From Emticicia sp031378345 (GTDB lineage: Bacteria; Bacteroidota; Bacteroidia; Cytophagales; Spirosomataceae): a DNA stretch of 64,000 nucleotides. The position numbers were made by a program, and so were the translations under genes. Each line of letters starts with the position of its first letter. The stretch's first letter is position 1. Positions 26,088 through 37,500 of the stretch are shown one piece after another. The notes beneath the pieces were generated by a model. The model was not told the origin of the DNA, ran no database searches, and saw only the letters and a list, made by a program, of their open reading frames with translations. The stretch spans positions 1 through 64,000 of the forward strand of contig JANNDY010000012.1 in NCBI GenBank assembly GCA_031378345.1, in the 5' to 3' direction.

Positions 26088-29000
26088 TTAAAAGAAATCT
26101 ATATCAAAATCTGATATGCTTTCGGTTGGTTGCAAAGAATCCATGAGTGCATCGTTTAGGTGAAGCTCCGCAATAATGGTTTGGGGATTTTCGATTACGA
26201 TGTCAACCAATAGTTTGATTTTTTCAAACATTGCCGTTATGAAAGAATCTTTGAAAAGTTCAGTACTATATTCGATTGTCAGATTAAGGTGTTTTTCAAT
26301 CTCTACAAAACCAAATATTAAGTCAAATCTACTTGTATCTAATTTTACTGGGCGTGGCGTTATTTTTAAACCTGTGATTTCGGACTGTGTAGAAAGCATC
26401 ACCGAGCCAATGTTTTGGTGAGTGAGCATCACATCAAAAAGTGGATTTTTCCCTTTGCTTGTTTCTAAATTTAGCTCCTCCACTAATTTCTCAAATGGAT
26501 AATTTTGATGCTCAAATGCCCCTAATACTACTTTTTTAGCTTTAATCAAGATATTGATAAACGACTCATTGGTAGAGAACTTTGTTCGGAGAGCCACCGT
26601 ATTGGTATATAATCCGATTTGTTCTTCTAAGTCTTCATTTTGTCGCCCTGTAACCACCGTGCCAAGTGTAATATCGGTTTGTTTAGAATAATCGTTTAGC
26701 AAAATATCGACAATAGCCACCAACATCATGTATGAACTTACGCCTTCTTGCTGACATAAAAGTTGTAATTTACCGACAGTATCTTCGGAGAAAGTTTGGT
26801 TTTGGGTATTTCCTCCATAATTTCGCTTAGATAGTTGATGATAATCAGTCGGGAGTTGTAAGGCAACTGGGTTTTGAAATTGTTGAAGCCAATAGTTTCT
26901 CAATTTATTTTCGCTATCGCCCGCCAATAACTGGTTTTGCCAGTGAGCATAATCTTTATAATGGATTCGTAAAGGCTTTAGTTGAGCATCAACTTTATTA
27001 TAAAAAGCCAAAATATCTCTAATCATAACTTCCATCGACCACCCATCGCTAATAATATGGTGCAATGTGAGTAAAAAGACATACTTCTGATTATCGACTT
27101 TTAGTAGTTTAGCTACAAACAATGGAGCAGCCGATAAATCAAACTCCCAATTTTTAAAGGCTTCAATCTGAGTATTGATTATTTGGTCTTTTTCAATAGC
27201 AGAAGAAACATCCTCAAATAGTACTTCAAACGCCATATTTTCGGCGGCTATTATTTCCTGAACGGGTTCTCCATCTACAATTTTAAAAGCCGTTCTTAGG
27301 CTTTCGTGTCGGCCGATGAGTTGACTAAAGCTATTACTGAATTTTTGAAAATCAAGACTACCTTCAAACTCATAGACATTCGGTACATTATAAATTGTTT
27401 TTGCTTCTGTAAACTGGTCAATTATCCACAGTCTTTTTTGAGCAAATGAGAGCGGATAAGTTGGTAGTTGGGGAAGAGCCTCAATCATTGTGTTTTCAAC
27501 AGCTTTTTTACTTTTAACCAATACGGCCAACTCTTGAATAGTTGTATTAGAGAACAATTCGTTGAGTTCGACTTTTACTTTTAGGTCTTTGTAGATTCTT
27601 GAAACAACCTGAGTGGCTTTGAGGCTCTGTCCCCCAACTTGGAAAAAATTATCAATTATTCCAATTTCTGTTCTGTCTAAAACTTTTTCCCAGATACTTA
27701 CGAGTGTATTCTCTATTTCATTGGTTGGAGCAATGTATTCCACCAATTTCTTCAACTCTTTTTTATCAACAATTGGTAGCAGTTTTCTATCAATTTTACC
27801 ATTATTTGTCACAGGTAGTTCATCCATCTGCACTACCCAATTTGGTAGCATGTGATAAGGCAAGGTTTTTCCTAAAAAAGCTCTTATTTCATTGATTGTC
27901 AATGCACTATCGCCAACGACATAAGCAATAAGATATACATTTTCTTCGTCGTCTCGTTGAGCAACAATAGCAGTATTCGATATATTCGGATGTTTCAAGA
28001 GATTATTTTCAATCTCGGCAATCTCAACTCTGATGCCATTCAACTGCACTTGTTCATCAATTCTACCCAAATATTCAATCTCATTACCTTGATTCCAGAG
28101 TCCTAAGTCGCCTGTTTTATACAGCCAAGTTTCACTATGATTTCGTGCATAAGGATTTTTAGTAAACTTCTCGATGGTCAAATCTGGCTGATTGAGATAC
28201 CCTACCGAAAGCCCGACACCCGTCACATAAATCTCGCCCATAACACCCATTGGTACTACCTCCAGACCTGAATTTAGTATCAATACCGTTGTGTTATGAA
28301 ATGGTTTTCCGATTGGTACGCCTCTTTTTTGGTATTGTTGTTTTAGGTCTAAATCTATCTTGTGGAAAGTTGCTCCGATACAAGTTTCGGTTGGGCCATA
28401 GCCATTATAAAAATGCTTTGTTTGAGCATAAAAAAGGCTTTCATCAATTTTCGCAGCCTCGCCCGTAGAAATAATTGTTCTGAGTGAAGTTAAAGGGTTT
28501 CTATCAAAAATTTTGAGATAAGCGGGCGGTAAAATAGCCACCGAAACTTTCTCGGTTTCGATAGTTTCGGCCAATAATGATAAATTATGCTTTAGCGAAT
28601 CGGCCGCTACAATTAAAGTTCCTCCCGCCAAAAACGCCATTAATATTTCAACTAAAGATGCATCAAAGCTATTAGATGCAAATTGTAATACAACATCTTC
28701 GGAGTTCAGACCCAAATAATCATTATGAAAAAGAATTCGGTCAATGATACTCACTTGTCTGATAAGTACGCCCTTTGGAATACCCGTTGTGCCTGAAGTG
28801 TGTATGACATAAGCAAGCTCTTGAGTTACAAAATTGGGTTTATTGTCAGTTAAAACTGCATCAAGTTGCAAATCAGTAGCAAATATTTTTCCAGCATAGT
28901 TTCCTATATTAAACAAAAAGTCTGACTGAGTAAGTAATACATTGGCTCGTGTATTCTCTAATATAAACTCGATTCGTTCTTGGGGATTTTTGGTGTCAAT

Positions 29001-30653
29001 TGGTACATACACACCGCCTGCTTTTTGAATTGCAATAAAACAAATCACGGCTAAAGCCGAACGCTCATGCAAGACAGCAACAAAGTCATTGGGCTTTACT
29101 TCAAGTTCGGATTGTAGATAATGAGCAAAATCGTTGGTTATTTTATCAAGCTCGCCATAGGTCCACTGATTATTATTATCTACTAAAGCTACTTTTTTTG
29201 TATTTTCCCAAGCCATTTTCCGGAATAAATCCGCTATCGTTTGGCTGGTCGTGAAATTCTTAGTTGCACCCGTAGAGTGTGCCAATATAGCTGTTTTGGC
29301 TTGCTCCGTCAGAAGCGATAAATCTCGAATCAAAATATTTTCGTCTCCGATAACTTGTCCAACAAGGTTTTTAAAATGCTCCGAAAGATTAATCACCATT
29401 TCACGACTAAAAATCTGTTTATTCCAGTCGAATCTGAAGAATAATTCGTCGCCTATCGGAGCTATATTTACGTTAAAATTATAGTTTGTTTGGGCAAATC
29501 CCTCATAACCAATAACTTCCCATTGAGACTTTTGCAGAGTTACATCATTTCCGACGGATGCTTTCAATAGATTATTTACAGGGTAATTTTCAAAAACAAA
29601 AATATGGTTAATCAAATTTTGTTTGAGAGCCGTATTGGCTTGAATCTCAGCCAATGGAAAATAGTGATGAGGTTCGCATAAAAGAGCATTATCCTGCACT
29701 TTTTTTAATAAACCGACAAAACTATCTTTTTTGTCAAAATCAACTTTAACGGGAATAGTATTGATAAAAAGCCCCATGATACGCTCAACACCATCAATAA
29801 CAACAGGACGCCCCGACACCACAGCACCAAAAACCGCTTGTTGCGAATCATTGTATTTGGCCAGAATCACACCCCACACAGTTTGCAAAACATTACTCAT
29901 GGTTGAGTGATACTTTGAAGCTATTTTCTGAAGTTTGGCAACGGAGTCTTTATCTAAACTAAAAAGCAGGTCATCGTTTTGATAACCAACATCATTTCCT
30001 GTATTGGTCGATAAAGATGGTATTGACGAAACTTTCTTTACGCTATTTAGGTAATTATTCCAGTGATTTGAAGAAACCTTTTTATCTTGTTTTTCAAGCC
30101 ACTTTATATACTTTCCATACTGAATAGGTTCAAGCAAATTTGGTTCTCTATTTTCGGTGATTGAGCTGTATATCTCATAAAATTCGTTGGAAAGTGCCGA
30201 AACACACCAGCCATCCATTAAAATATGGTGATAACTCCAAACAAAATCAAACACGTCGCTCTCGATTTTAATAATAGCTAAACGCATCAAGGCATCTTTA
30301 TCTAATCTAAATGGTATATTTTTATCATTTTCCTTGTAAACTCTCGCCATCATTTCGGCATCGTCAGTAGCTGTTCCATCCAAGAATTTGAAATCAAACT
30401 CTCTTTCATTGAGTACAACCTGATATACTTGGTTTAATCCCTCTCTTACGAAAGCTGTTCGTAAAATATCATGGCGTTTTACCAAAACCTTGAAACTCTG
30501 CTGAACAGTTTCTGGGTCAAGAATACCTTTCAAACGATACGATACTTGGGTAAAATAGACCGTTGAATCGGGTTCTTTCATCGAATGAAAAAACATTCCT
30601 TCTTGCATAGGCGATAAGGAATATATGTCTTTAGTTTTGCTACGAGTTTGCAT
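26088..30653 (-). CDS. NRPS subunit: C-A(X3)-PCP-C
   Basis: The 1521-residue protein begins with KDIYSLSPMQEGMFFH, the N-terminal signature of condensation domains that follow an E-domain subunit (D-to-L type, with a likely COM acceptor helix), and has HHILMDG. The A domain (about 460-950; HTSGTTGIPKGV) has code DAVIITGIGK. This is nearly the code of the A domain encoded at 34.6-39.1 kb, a large, apolar pocket without a charged selector that I cannot assign. The carrier (FFQVGGQSLKAT, near 1008) is followed by a second full C domain (about 1068-1500, HHIISDG) that closes the protein and must act with the next subunit. The tail ends ISDFDIDFF, a possible docking motif. It is flanked by gaps of 36 and 45 bp. 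Confidence 0.92.
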   Translation of the reverse strand: MQTRSKTKDIYSLSPMQEGMFFHSMKEPDSTVYFTQVSYRLKGILDPETVQQSFKVLVKRHDILRTAFVREGLNQVYQVVLNEREFDFKFLDGTATDDAEMMARVYKENDKNIPFRLDKDALMRLAIIKIESDVFDFVWSYHHILMDGWCVSALSNEFYEIYSSITENREPNLLEPIQYGKYIKWLEKQDKKVSSNHWNNYLNSVKKVSSIPSLSTNTGNDVGYQNDDLLFSLDKDSVAKLQKIASKYHSTMSNVLQTVWGVILAKYNDSQQAVFGAVVSGRPVVIDGVERIMGLFINTIPVKVDFDKKDSFVGLLKKVQDNALLCEPHHYFPLAEIQANTALKQNLINHIFVFENYPVNNLLKASVGNDVTLQKSQWEVIGYEGFAQTNYNFNVNIAPIGDELFFRFDWNKQIFSREMVINLSEHFKNLVGQVIGDENILIRDLSLLTEQAKTAILAHSTGATKNFTTSQTIADLFRKMAWENTKKVALVDNNNQWTYGELDKITNDFAHYLQSELEVKPNDFVAVLHERSALAVICFIAIQKAGGVYVPIDTKNPQERIEFILENTRANVLLTQSDFLFNIGNYAGKIFATDLQLDAVLTDNKPNFVTQELAYVIHTSGTTGIPKGVLIRQVSIIDRILFHNDYLGLNSEDVVLQFASNSFDASLVEILMAFLAGGTLIVAADSLKHNLSLLAETIETEKVSVAILPPAYLKIFDRNPLTSLRTIISTGEAAKIDESLFYAQTKHFYNGYGPTETCIGATFHKIDLDLKQQYQKRGVPIGKPFHNTTVLILNSGLEVVPMGVMGEIYVTGVGLSVGYLNQPDLTIEKFTKNPYARNHSETWLYKTGDLGLWNQGNEIEYLGRIDEQVQLNGIRVEIAEIENNLLKHPNISNTAIVAQRDDEENVYLIAYVVGDSALTINEIRAFLGKTLPYHMLPNWVVQMDELPVTNNGKIDRKLLPIVDKKELKKLVEYIAPTNEIENTLVSIWEKVLDRTEIGIIDNFFQVGGQSLKATQVVSRIYKDLKVKVELNELFSNTTIQELAVLVKSKKAVENTMIEALPQLPTYPLSFAQKRLWIIDQFTEAKTIYNVPNVYEFEGSLDFQKFSNSFSQLIGRHESLRTAFKIVDGEPVQEIIAAENMAFEVLFEDVSSAIEKDQIINTQIEAFKNWEFDLSAAPLFVAKLLKVDNQKYVFLLTLHHIISDGWSMEVMIRDILAFYNKVDAQLKPLRIHYKDYAHWQNQLLAGDSENKLRNYWLQQFQNPVALQLPTDYHQLSKRNYGGNTQNQTFSEDTVGKLQLLCQQEGVSSYMMLVAIVDILLNDYSKQTDITLGTVVTGRQNEDLEEQIGLYTNTVALRTKFSTNESFINILIKAKKVVLGAFEHQNYPFEKLVEELNLETSKGKNPLFDVMLTHQNIGSVMLSTQSEITGLKITPRPVKLDTSRFDLIFGFVEIEKHLNLTIEYSTELFKDSFITAMFEKIKLLVDIVIENPQTIIAELHLNDALMDSLQPTESISDFDIDFF

Positions 30654-30689
30654 AATGAGTTGAAATAATGAGGCGTTTGTAGTAGAATA

Positions 30690-33600
30690 TTATTCGTAAA
30701 TCGTATTGATAAATTCTAATTCTTCAATACTCAAATCGGTTTGCCCAAAATCACTTGGGCTTAATTCTTCAGTTTCCTGCGTGGCACAGTGAACGATTAC
30801 TTTCAAAAGATTATATTCAAATCTTTTCTTAAACAACTCGATAGTTTCAGGCGATAGAGATTCGGCATCGTATAAAATAGAGCATTCGAGTGCATCTTCA
30901 AATTGATTGACGATTACGTGTATTTTTTTGGATACCTTTTGATACTCTGTGCTTGCTTTCAAAGTGGATTTTTTATCAAGAATGAAATGAGGATTTTTAA
31001 GCGAACTATTATCTACATACGTAAGACCCCAGTTTGCTCTACGATAACTGGCCGCCTCTCCACTTGCAACTAAGAAATCTTCTAAAATCTCAAAGCCAAT
31101 CCCTTCATTCGGAATATTATTGAGTATTTCTTTTGTACTTTTTATCTGCAAGGTCATTTTTTTATTTGCGTCATAGGGCAAATAAACAGGGTAGCATGAG
31201 GTGAAATTACCAATACCACGAACATCAGAATCGCCATGAAACGCAAATTTGCTCGATGTTTGCAACTCAAATGATTCGGTAGTGATACCAAAAATATCAT
31301 TGAGCGACATACTGTAAGCAACAAGCAATAGCTGTTGGGTATTGGTTCTAAACATTTTATTGGCTTTTGGCAGCATATCATTCGTAATATCCTTTCCCAT
31401 CGAAAACCCAACGGTGGCAGGTTTTGATGATATTTTTGCTTCGGCTTTCCATTTGGCCATTTCGACTTTAACGGCTTGTTTTTTCCAATAGCTAATTTCT
31501 TGTTGGACATCCTCGCCCTGTGAAAATAAAAATACTTGTTCTGTCCAGTTTTTAAAACTCGATTTTTTTACTAAATCTTTATTTCCAGAATAACTATTAG
31601 TAAAATCTGTGAGTAAAATACGCCAAGATTCTTCATCAAAAACTGCCATATGTGCATAAAAAACTATATAATCGTGGCTACTATCACGATATATTTCTGC
31701 CCAAAATAAGGGTTTTTCTGACATACTTTCGGTAGCGATTTGCCTTAAAGCTTCTAAAACAGCTGCCGAAATATTCGTTATATCACCTCGATTTTCGAGC
31801 GATACATTTTCACTTTTTTCTAAGCACTCTTGAAACAATTTGTTGTTTTCTACTCTAAAAACAATATTGAGAGCCTCGTTGGCTTGCTTGACAGCCCTCA
31901 ATGCTTCGGTAGCTTTATCAATATCAATTGTTTGTGTTGATACAAATACTTTCGCTTGCACATAAGTACCTGTTAGATAATCGTTTGCAAGGGCTGATTT
32001 ATACTGATTTGGGGTGATTGGCACGATACCCCAAGTATGGCTTTTTTCAATCAAGTTGATACTTCCTAAGAATACGGCTTGTTCGCTCAGAGTTGGGTTT
32101 TTAAAAATATCTTTTACTTCAAGTCTATAACCAGCCTTATGAATGCGGGCCGCAATCTGAATCGCTTTGATGGAATCGCCACCCATATCAAAAAAGTTAC
32201 TGCTTACACCTATTTTTGTTGTACCCAATACATCGCCCCAAATTTCGGCCAATAAGATTTCGTTCGGACTCGTTGGCTCAATGAGTATGTTAGTATTCAT
32301 CTCTATTGGGTCAGGCAATGCTTTGTGGTCAACCTTTTTGTTAGGCGTAAGCGGAAACGCATCCAAGCAAGTAATATAGGCTGGCACCATATATTCGGGC
32401 AGTAAACCTTTTAGATATTCTTTGAGTATATTTGTGTCTATATTTTCGTTGGTTGATACGTAAGCCGATAAATATTTTGCTCCAGTTGCATCTTCCCGTG
32501 CTTGCACAACCGCAAAGTTTATCGAATCATGGCTTAAAATTTTAGCTTCAATTTCTTCGAGCTCAATTCTAAAACCTCTGATTTTAACTTGAAAATCTTT
32601 ACGACCCAAAAACTCAACATTACCTTCTGGTGTCCATCGACCAATATCACCCGTTAAATACATTCTTTCACTTGACCCAAAGGGGTTTGCAACAAATTTG
32701 GCGACTGTAAGCTCAGGACGATTGATATAACCACGAGCAATTCCAACACCCGCAACAACGATTTCGCCAACGACTCCAATAGGCAATGCTTTATGGTTAT
32801 TATCAACAATATAGACGGCTGTGTTGGTCAGTGGGTGTCCGATTGTAATCGGTTGATTTCTGTTTAGTTCTGTGATTGTCGAACAAACTGCGTTTTCTGT
32901 TGGCCCGTATTCATTAAATAGTTGGGTTTGTGGTAGGGTATCAAAATGTAAATCTAACAAATCGTTATTCGTCGATTCACCCGCTACGGTCACAAACCTT
33001 AGAGCTTTCATTTCTTCTCCAAACGAATACAAAAGAGCTTTGTATTGTGAAGGCACTGCAATCATGGTTGTAACAGCATGATTTTTGATTTTAGAAATCA
33101 AGTATTGTGGGTCTGTTTTTTTACTTTCTTCGAGCATCACAACCGCTGCACCACTGATGAGTGAGGTAAATATATCTAAAACTGAACTATCAAACGAAAA
33201 TGATGGCAACTGCAAACTCACATCATCGGGGCCAACATTGCAGTATTTTTTTCTATATACCAAACTATTTGCGATACTTCTATGCTCAATTGCCACACCC
33301 TTGGGATTGCCAGTTGAACCAGAAGTATAAATGATATAAGCTAAATTCTGTGGCTCTGCTAAAGCATACACTGGATGAGACGTGTTTTTGTCAAAATCAA
33401 ACTGTAAATCAATCGCAAAGAGGCTACCATCAAAATAGTCAATCTCAAAAAGATAGTCCGATTTTGTTATTAAAAGTTTAGGGGCGGCATCGGCCAATAT
33501 ATATTTTTTTCGTTCTTCGGGGTAAGCTGGGTCAATCGGGATATAGGCCGCACCTACTTTCATAATCGCCATCATGGTCACAATTAGCATTTCCGAACGC

Positions 33601-34562
33601 TCCATCATAATTCCAACACGGTCTTCATTTTTTAGTCCATAGTCTTCAACCAATATTTTTGCGAGCTGATTAGAGGCTTCGTCGAGTTCGGTATATGTGA
33701 GCGTATTATCATTAAAAATAACAGCTTTTCTGTTGGAAGTTTGGACAACCTGCTTTCTAAAAAGGTTGACAATAGTTGCTTCTGACTCATTCTGAAAGAA
33801 ATTTTCGTTTCTTGAATTAAAATTTTCAACTACTTCTATTTCTTCTGACGATGATAATAGGCTGATATTCTTTATAACTTTTGTAGTATCACTAAAATTC
33901 TGTAAAACATTTACCCAATGCCCAATGAAGGCATCAAGCTGAGTTTGAGTGATGAAACCATCGTTAAACTTACAAACTATTGCGGTTTGGCTTGTCGAAA
34001 ATTGAACGCTGATATTTAAGTCAAATCCATCGTTGATTGTTGCTTCATGAATTCCTGCAAAAGAAAATAGCATATTAGATTTACCGAAGTTATCGTTATA
34101 TTCATTTCTGATAAATTCTATTGGGAAACTTTGAGACTCATAAGATGATTTAATCGTATGCTGAATAATTCCGAGTTGGTCTTTAATCGTTTTTTCATCA
34201 TCAATACCAAATGCCAACGGAATAGTTTGGTTTTCTTGATTTTCGGATGATTGATTTCTTTGAAAAAGTGGGGTATTTATAACCACATTACGGTTGTTTT
34301 CGTAGGCTCTGACTACCACTCCGAGTGCAGTCAACAAGCACACAAAGGCTGCATTTGGGTTTCCTCCGCTAAGTTTTTGGATAATTTCATGGGTGTTTTG
34401 GGGCAGAACAAAAGCCATTTCCGAAAACAAACCGCTTTCTGACTTCTTTTGGCGATTCATCAAAAAGAATCCTTCTTCAAACAGAATAGATTGATTTTTC
34501 CAAAAATCGAACATTGGCTTATGAGCCTTATCTGTCAATAATATTTTATCAAACGTTTTCAT
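30690..34562 (-). CDS. NRPS subunit: half-C-A(X2, Tyr-like)-PCP-degenerate E
   Basis: The 1290-residue protein starts with about 245 residues that resemble only the rear half of a condensation domain and lack any HHxxxDG motif. The A domain (about 258-750) has code DSLITAEVCK, sharing six of ten positions with the fengycin-type Tyr code DGTITAEVAK, so an aromatic residue is likely. The carrier FFDMGGDSIKA has the GGDS form usual before epimerisation domains. Residues 845-1290 align with an E domain (VPITPNQ, DEESWRILL, GNFTSCYPV, IPNEGIGFE, SPSDFGQTDLSIEEL). However, the active-site motif reads HMAVFDE (971-977) instead of HHxxxDG, and the EGHGR glutamate is missing. It is therefore probably unable to epimerise, although its C-terminal COM-like donor helix remains. 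Confidence 0.9.
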   Translation of the reverse strand: MKTFDKILLTDKAHKPMFDFWKNQSILFEEGFFLMNRQKKSESGLFSEMAFVLPQNTHEIIQKLSGGNPNAAFVCLLTALGVVVRAYENNRNVVINTPLFQRNQSSENQENQTIPLAFGIDDEKTIKDQLGIIQHTIKSSYESQSFPIEFIRNEYNDNFGKSNMLFSFAGIHEATINDGFDLNISVQFSTSQTAIVCKFNDGFITQTQLDAFIGHWVNVLQNFSDTTKVIKNISLLSSSEEIEVVENFNSRNENFFQNESEATIVNLFRKQVVQTSNRKAVIFNDNTLTYTELDEASNQLAKILVEDYGLKNEDRVGIMMERSEMLIVTMMAIMKVGAAYIPIDPAYPEERKKYILADAAPKLLITKSDYLFEIDYFDGSLFAIDLQFDFDKNTSHPVYALAEPQNLAYIIYTSGSTGNPKGVAIEHRSIANSLVYRKKYCNVGPDDVSLQLPSFSFDSSVLDIFTSLISGAAVVMLEESKKTDPQYLISKIKNHAVTTMIAVPSQYKALLYSFGEEMKALRFVTVAGESTNNDLLDLHFDTLPQTQLFNEYGPTENAVCSTITELNRNQPITIGHPLTNTAVYIVDNNHKALPIGVVGEIVVAGVGIARGYINRPELTVAKFVANPFGSSERMYLTGDIGRWTPEGNVEFLGRKDFQVKIRGFRIELEEIEAKILSHDSINFAVVQAREDATGAKYLSAYVSTNENIDTNILKEYLKGLLPEYMVPAYITCLDAFPLTPNKKVDHKALPDPIEMNTNILIEPTSPNEILLAEIWGDVLGTTKIGVSSNFFDMGGDSIKAIQIAARIHKAGYRLEVKDIFKNPTLSEQAVFLGSINLIEKSHTWGIVPITPNQYKSALANDYLTGTYVQAKVFVSTQTIDIDKATEALRAVKQANEALNIVFRVENNKLFQECLEKSENVSLENRGDITNISAAVLEALRQIATESMSEKPLFWAEIYRDSSHDYIVFYAHMAVFDEESWRILLTDFTNSYSGNKDLVKKSSFKNWTEQVFLFSQGEDVQQEISYWKKQAVKVEMAKWKAEAKISSKPATVGFSMGKDITNDMLPKANKMFRTNTQQLLLVAYSMSLNDIFGITTESFELQTSSKFAFHGDSDVRGIGNFTSCYPVYLPYDANKKMTLQIKSTKEILNNIPNEGIGFEILEDFLVASGEAASYRRANWGLTYVDNSSLKNPHFILDKKSTLKASTEYQKVSKKIHVIVNQFEDALECSILYDAESLSPETIELFKKRFEYNLLKVIVHCATQETEELSPSDFGQTDLSIEELEFINTIYE

Positions 34563-34568
34563 TGTAAA

Positions 34569-37500
34569 TTAGAAATTAAAGTTGAACGAACTTTCGAGTT
34601 CGAATACTGAATCTGAATTTTGGATATTACTAAGACTTAAATCTTGTATCTGAATAGCATGATTGCTCACTACTGCTTCAAAAATAATTTTCAAGCGACT
34701 GAGCATTAGTTCAATGGTTTCGGGCAGAAATAGGTCGCTGTTATATTCTAATGAAATGGCAAACTCATCTTGATTATCAAAAAACCTGAATGCCAATTCG
34801 TGCTTACTAAACATCGTTTTTAGTGGGTATTCGGTTACTTCTACGTCGGTCATTTGTGGAAGTATTTCTAGTGCCGAAGCCACCGAAATAAGCTCAACTA
34901 AGACATCAAAAAGAGGCGAACGTGCAAAGTCTTTTTTCAGCCCCAAATCAGAGGTGATTTTATCAAAAGGGTATTGCTGATGTTTGTAGGCTTCTAAAGT
35001 GCTTTTTTTAGTTTTATATAAAAGTGTTTCAAATGTTTCGTTGGTATCAAATTTTGTCCGAAGCGGTAGAGTATTGATATAGAATCCGATTTGATTTTCT
35101 AAGTCTGGATGGTCACGTCCTGCAACCGTCGTACCAACTATAATATCGGTGGCTTCGGTGTAGCGATGAAGTAATAAATAAACCCCCGTTAAACCGACCA
35201 TAAAAGGGCTTGCTCCGTACTTTTTGGCAATTTCTCGCACACCCTCGGTAATCTCCGTGCTAAATACCTCATAAACAACATCTCCGCCGTAACTTTGAGC
35301 CGATTTTCGAGAAAAATCAAGTGGTAAATCAACCGAATTTTTGTACTGTTCTAATTGGTTTTGCCAATAATCTTTGTCTTCTGTGGTACTTTGTTGCTGC
35401 CATGCTGCAAAATCTTTATAATGGATTCGTAGCGGAGTAGCAGATGGTTGCAGCTTACGATTAAAAGTATTGTATGTATTGATGATTTCTTTCGTAATAA
35501 TCTCTTTCGACCAAGCATCACAAATGATATGGTGCATTGATAGTACAAATAAATGTTTTTGGTTACTGGTCTTAATTACCGAAACTCTGATTAGTGAATC
35601 TTTTTCTAAATCAAAAACAACCCTTGAATGTCGGTCGAGTTCCTCTTTTGCCAGTTTCTCGGCATTGCTTGTTTCTGAAAAATCAATGTAATCAAAGACA
35701 AATTTATTATCTGTTACCTCTCTAACGACTTGATAGGGCGAACCTTCGATGGTTTTAAAATTGGTACGTAAAATTTCATGGCGACTAATGATATATAGAA
35801 AAGTCTTTTGAAAAGCATCAATATTTAGGTTTCCTATAAGATTATAAGCAGTCAGAACGTTGTATGCCAAATCGCCACCTTCCAACTGATGAGCCAGCCA
35901 AACCCTTTTTTGAGCATGAGATAACGGATAATAATCTTGCTTTTTAAATGGTTGAATTATATCTATCGAAGCTCTTCCCTGTGACTCAATAAAAGTGGAC
36001 ATTTGAGACAACGTTGGGTAAACGAATACATCATTGAGTTTTAGTTTTACGCCCATTTCTTTGTATATTTTTGATATAAGACGTGTCGCTTTAAGACTAT
36101 GCCCTCCTAAATCAAAGAAATTATCGGATCTTGATACATCAGTTTTATTGATAACCTCTGTCCAGATTTTAGATAGTGTTTTTTCGGTATCAGTACAAGG
36201 CATTTCATCGTGTCCACTACTAATCTCGACGGGTATTGGTAGTTTTTTCTTATCTATTTTACCATTTAGTGTGAGTGGAAGTTGCTGCATAACTACCAAA
36301 TGAGTAGGAAGCATATAAGTTGGGAGAAACATCGACCCAAAATCTCTGATTGATTGAAGGTTAAAGTTTTTATCATCCGCCACAACGTAAGCAACAAGCT
36401 GCACACTCGAATCGGCCTTAACGACATTTACACAAACCTGTGTTACTGCCTCGATTTTATTAATTACGGCTTCAATTTCTGATAATTCTACTCTGATACC
36501 TCGAATCTGAACTTGCTCGTCGGCTCTGCCTATGTATTCTAAGTTTCCCTCAAAATTCCATCGTCCTAAATCTCCAGTACGATACAAAAACTTATCATTA
36601 GTATTTTTAGAAAATGGATTTGGGATAAACTTCTGCTCAGTAAGCTGGCTTTGGTTGAGATAACCAACTGAAAGCCCTATACCCGACACACAGATTTCGC
36701 CAATATGCCCGATAGGCATTTGTTGATTAGTATCGCTCAAAACAAAAATCTGAGCATTGGCAAAGGGTTTTCCTATCGGAATTGCTCCGTAAAGCTGGTA
36801 AAACTTTGTTTTTTCGGTGTCAACTTTATAAAAACTCGCACCTATACAACTTTCGGTTGGGCCATAGCCATTAAAAATATCAATGGTTTCGGCTAAACGA
36901 ACACTCACTTCTAAACTTGCAGCTTCACCAGTAGAGATAATTCTTTTCAGAGATGAAAACTTCAATCCATCGAAAGCCTGCAAAAAAGCAGGTGGGAAAA
37001 TGGCCGTTGTAACATTATTTTTTTCAATATAATCGTATAAAACTGGAATATTAAACTTTGTTTGGCTATCGACAATCACAAGGCTTCCACCGACGAATAA
37101 CGACATCAGTATCTCGATGATTGATGCGTCGAAACCGTGCGAAGCAAACTGTAAAATGGTATCTTCATTATTGAGAGATAGGTATTCGTTATGAAACAAA
37201 ACCTGATTAACGATACTTTCGTGCTTGATTAAAACACCTTTTGGATTTCCAGTTGAGCCAGATGTATAAATCACATAGGCCAAATCAGTTCCATGAATGA
37301 CTACTTTCGGCCGAGTGATAGCACTTAAAGCTATTGCTTGCTTATCGGCCGAAAGACTTATTATCTTAGCATTTGAGCAATTAACTCCTCTGTTTTTATC
37401 AAATATAAAGGCTTTTACTGCCGAATCTTGAATGATAAACTCAGCACGACCTTTGGGCATATCTTGGTCAATCGGCACATAGACCGCTCCAATTTTAAGG

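Noticed and set aside
33798..34562. N-terminal half C region as an epimerisation or formylation starter domain
   Set aside because: It lacks HHxxxDG, EGHGR and formyltransferase motifs, and its best match by eye is the rear half of a C domain.
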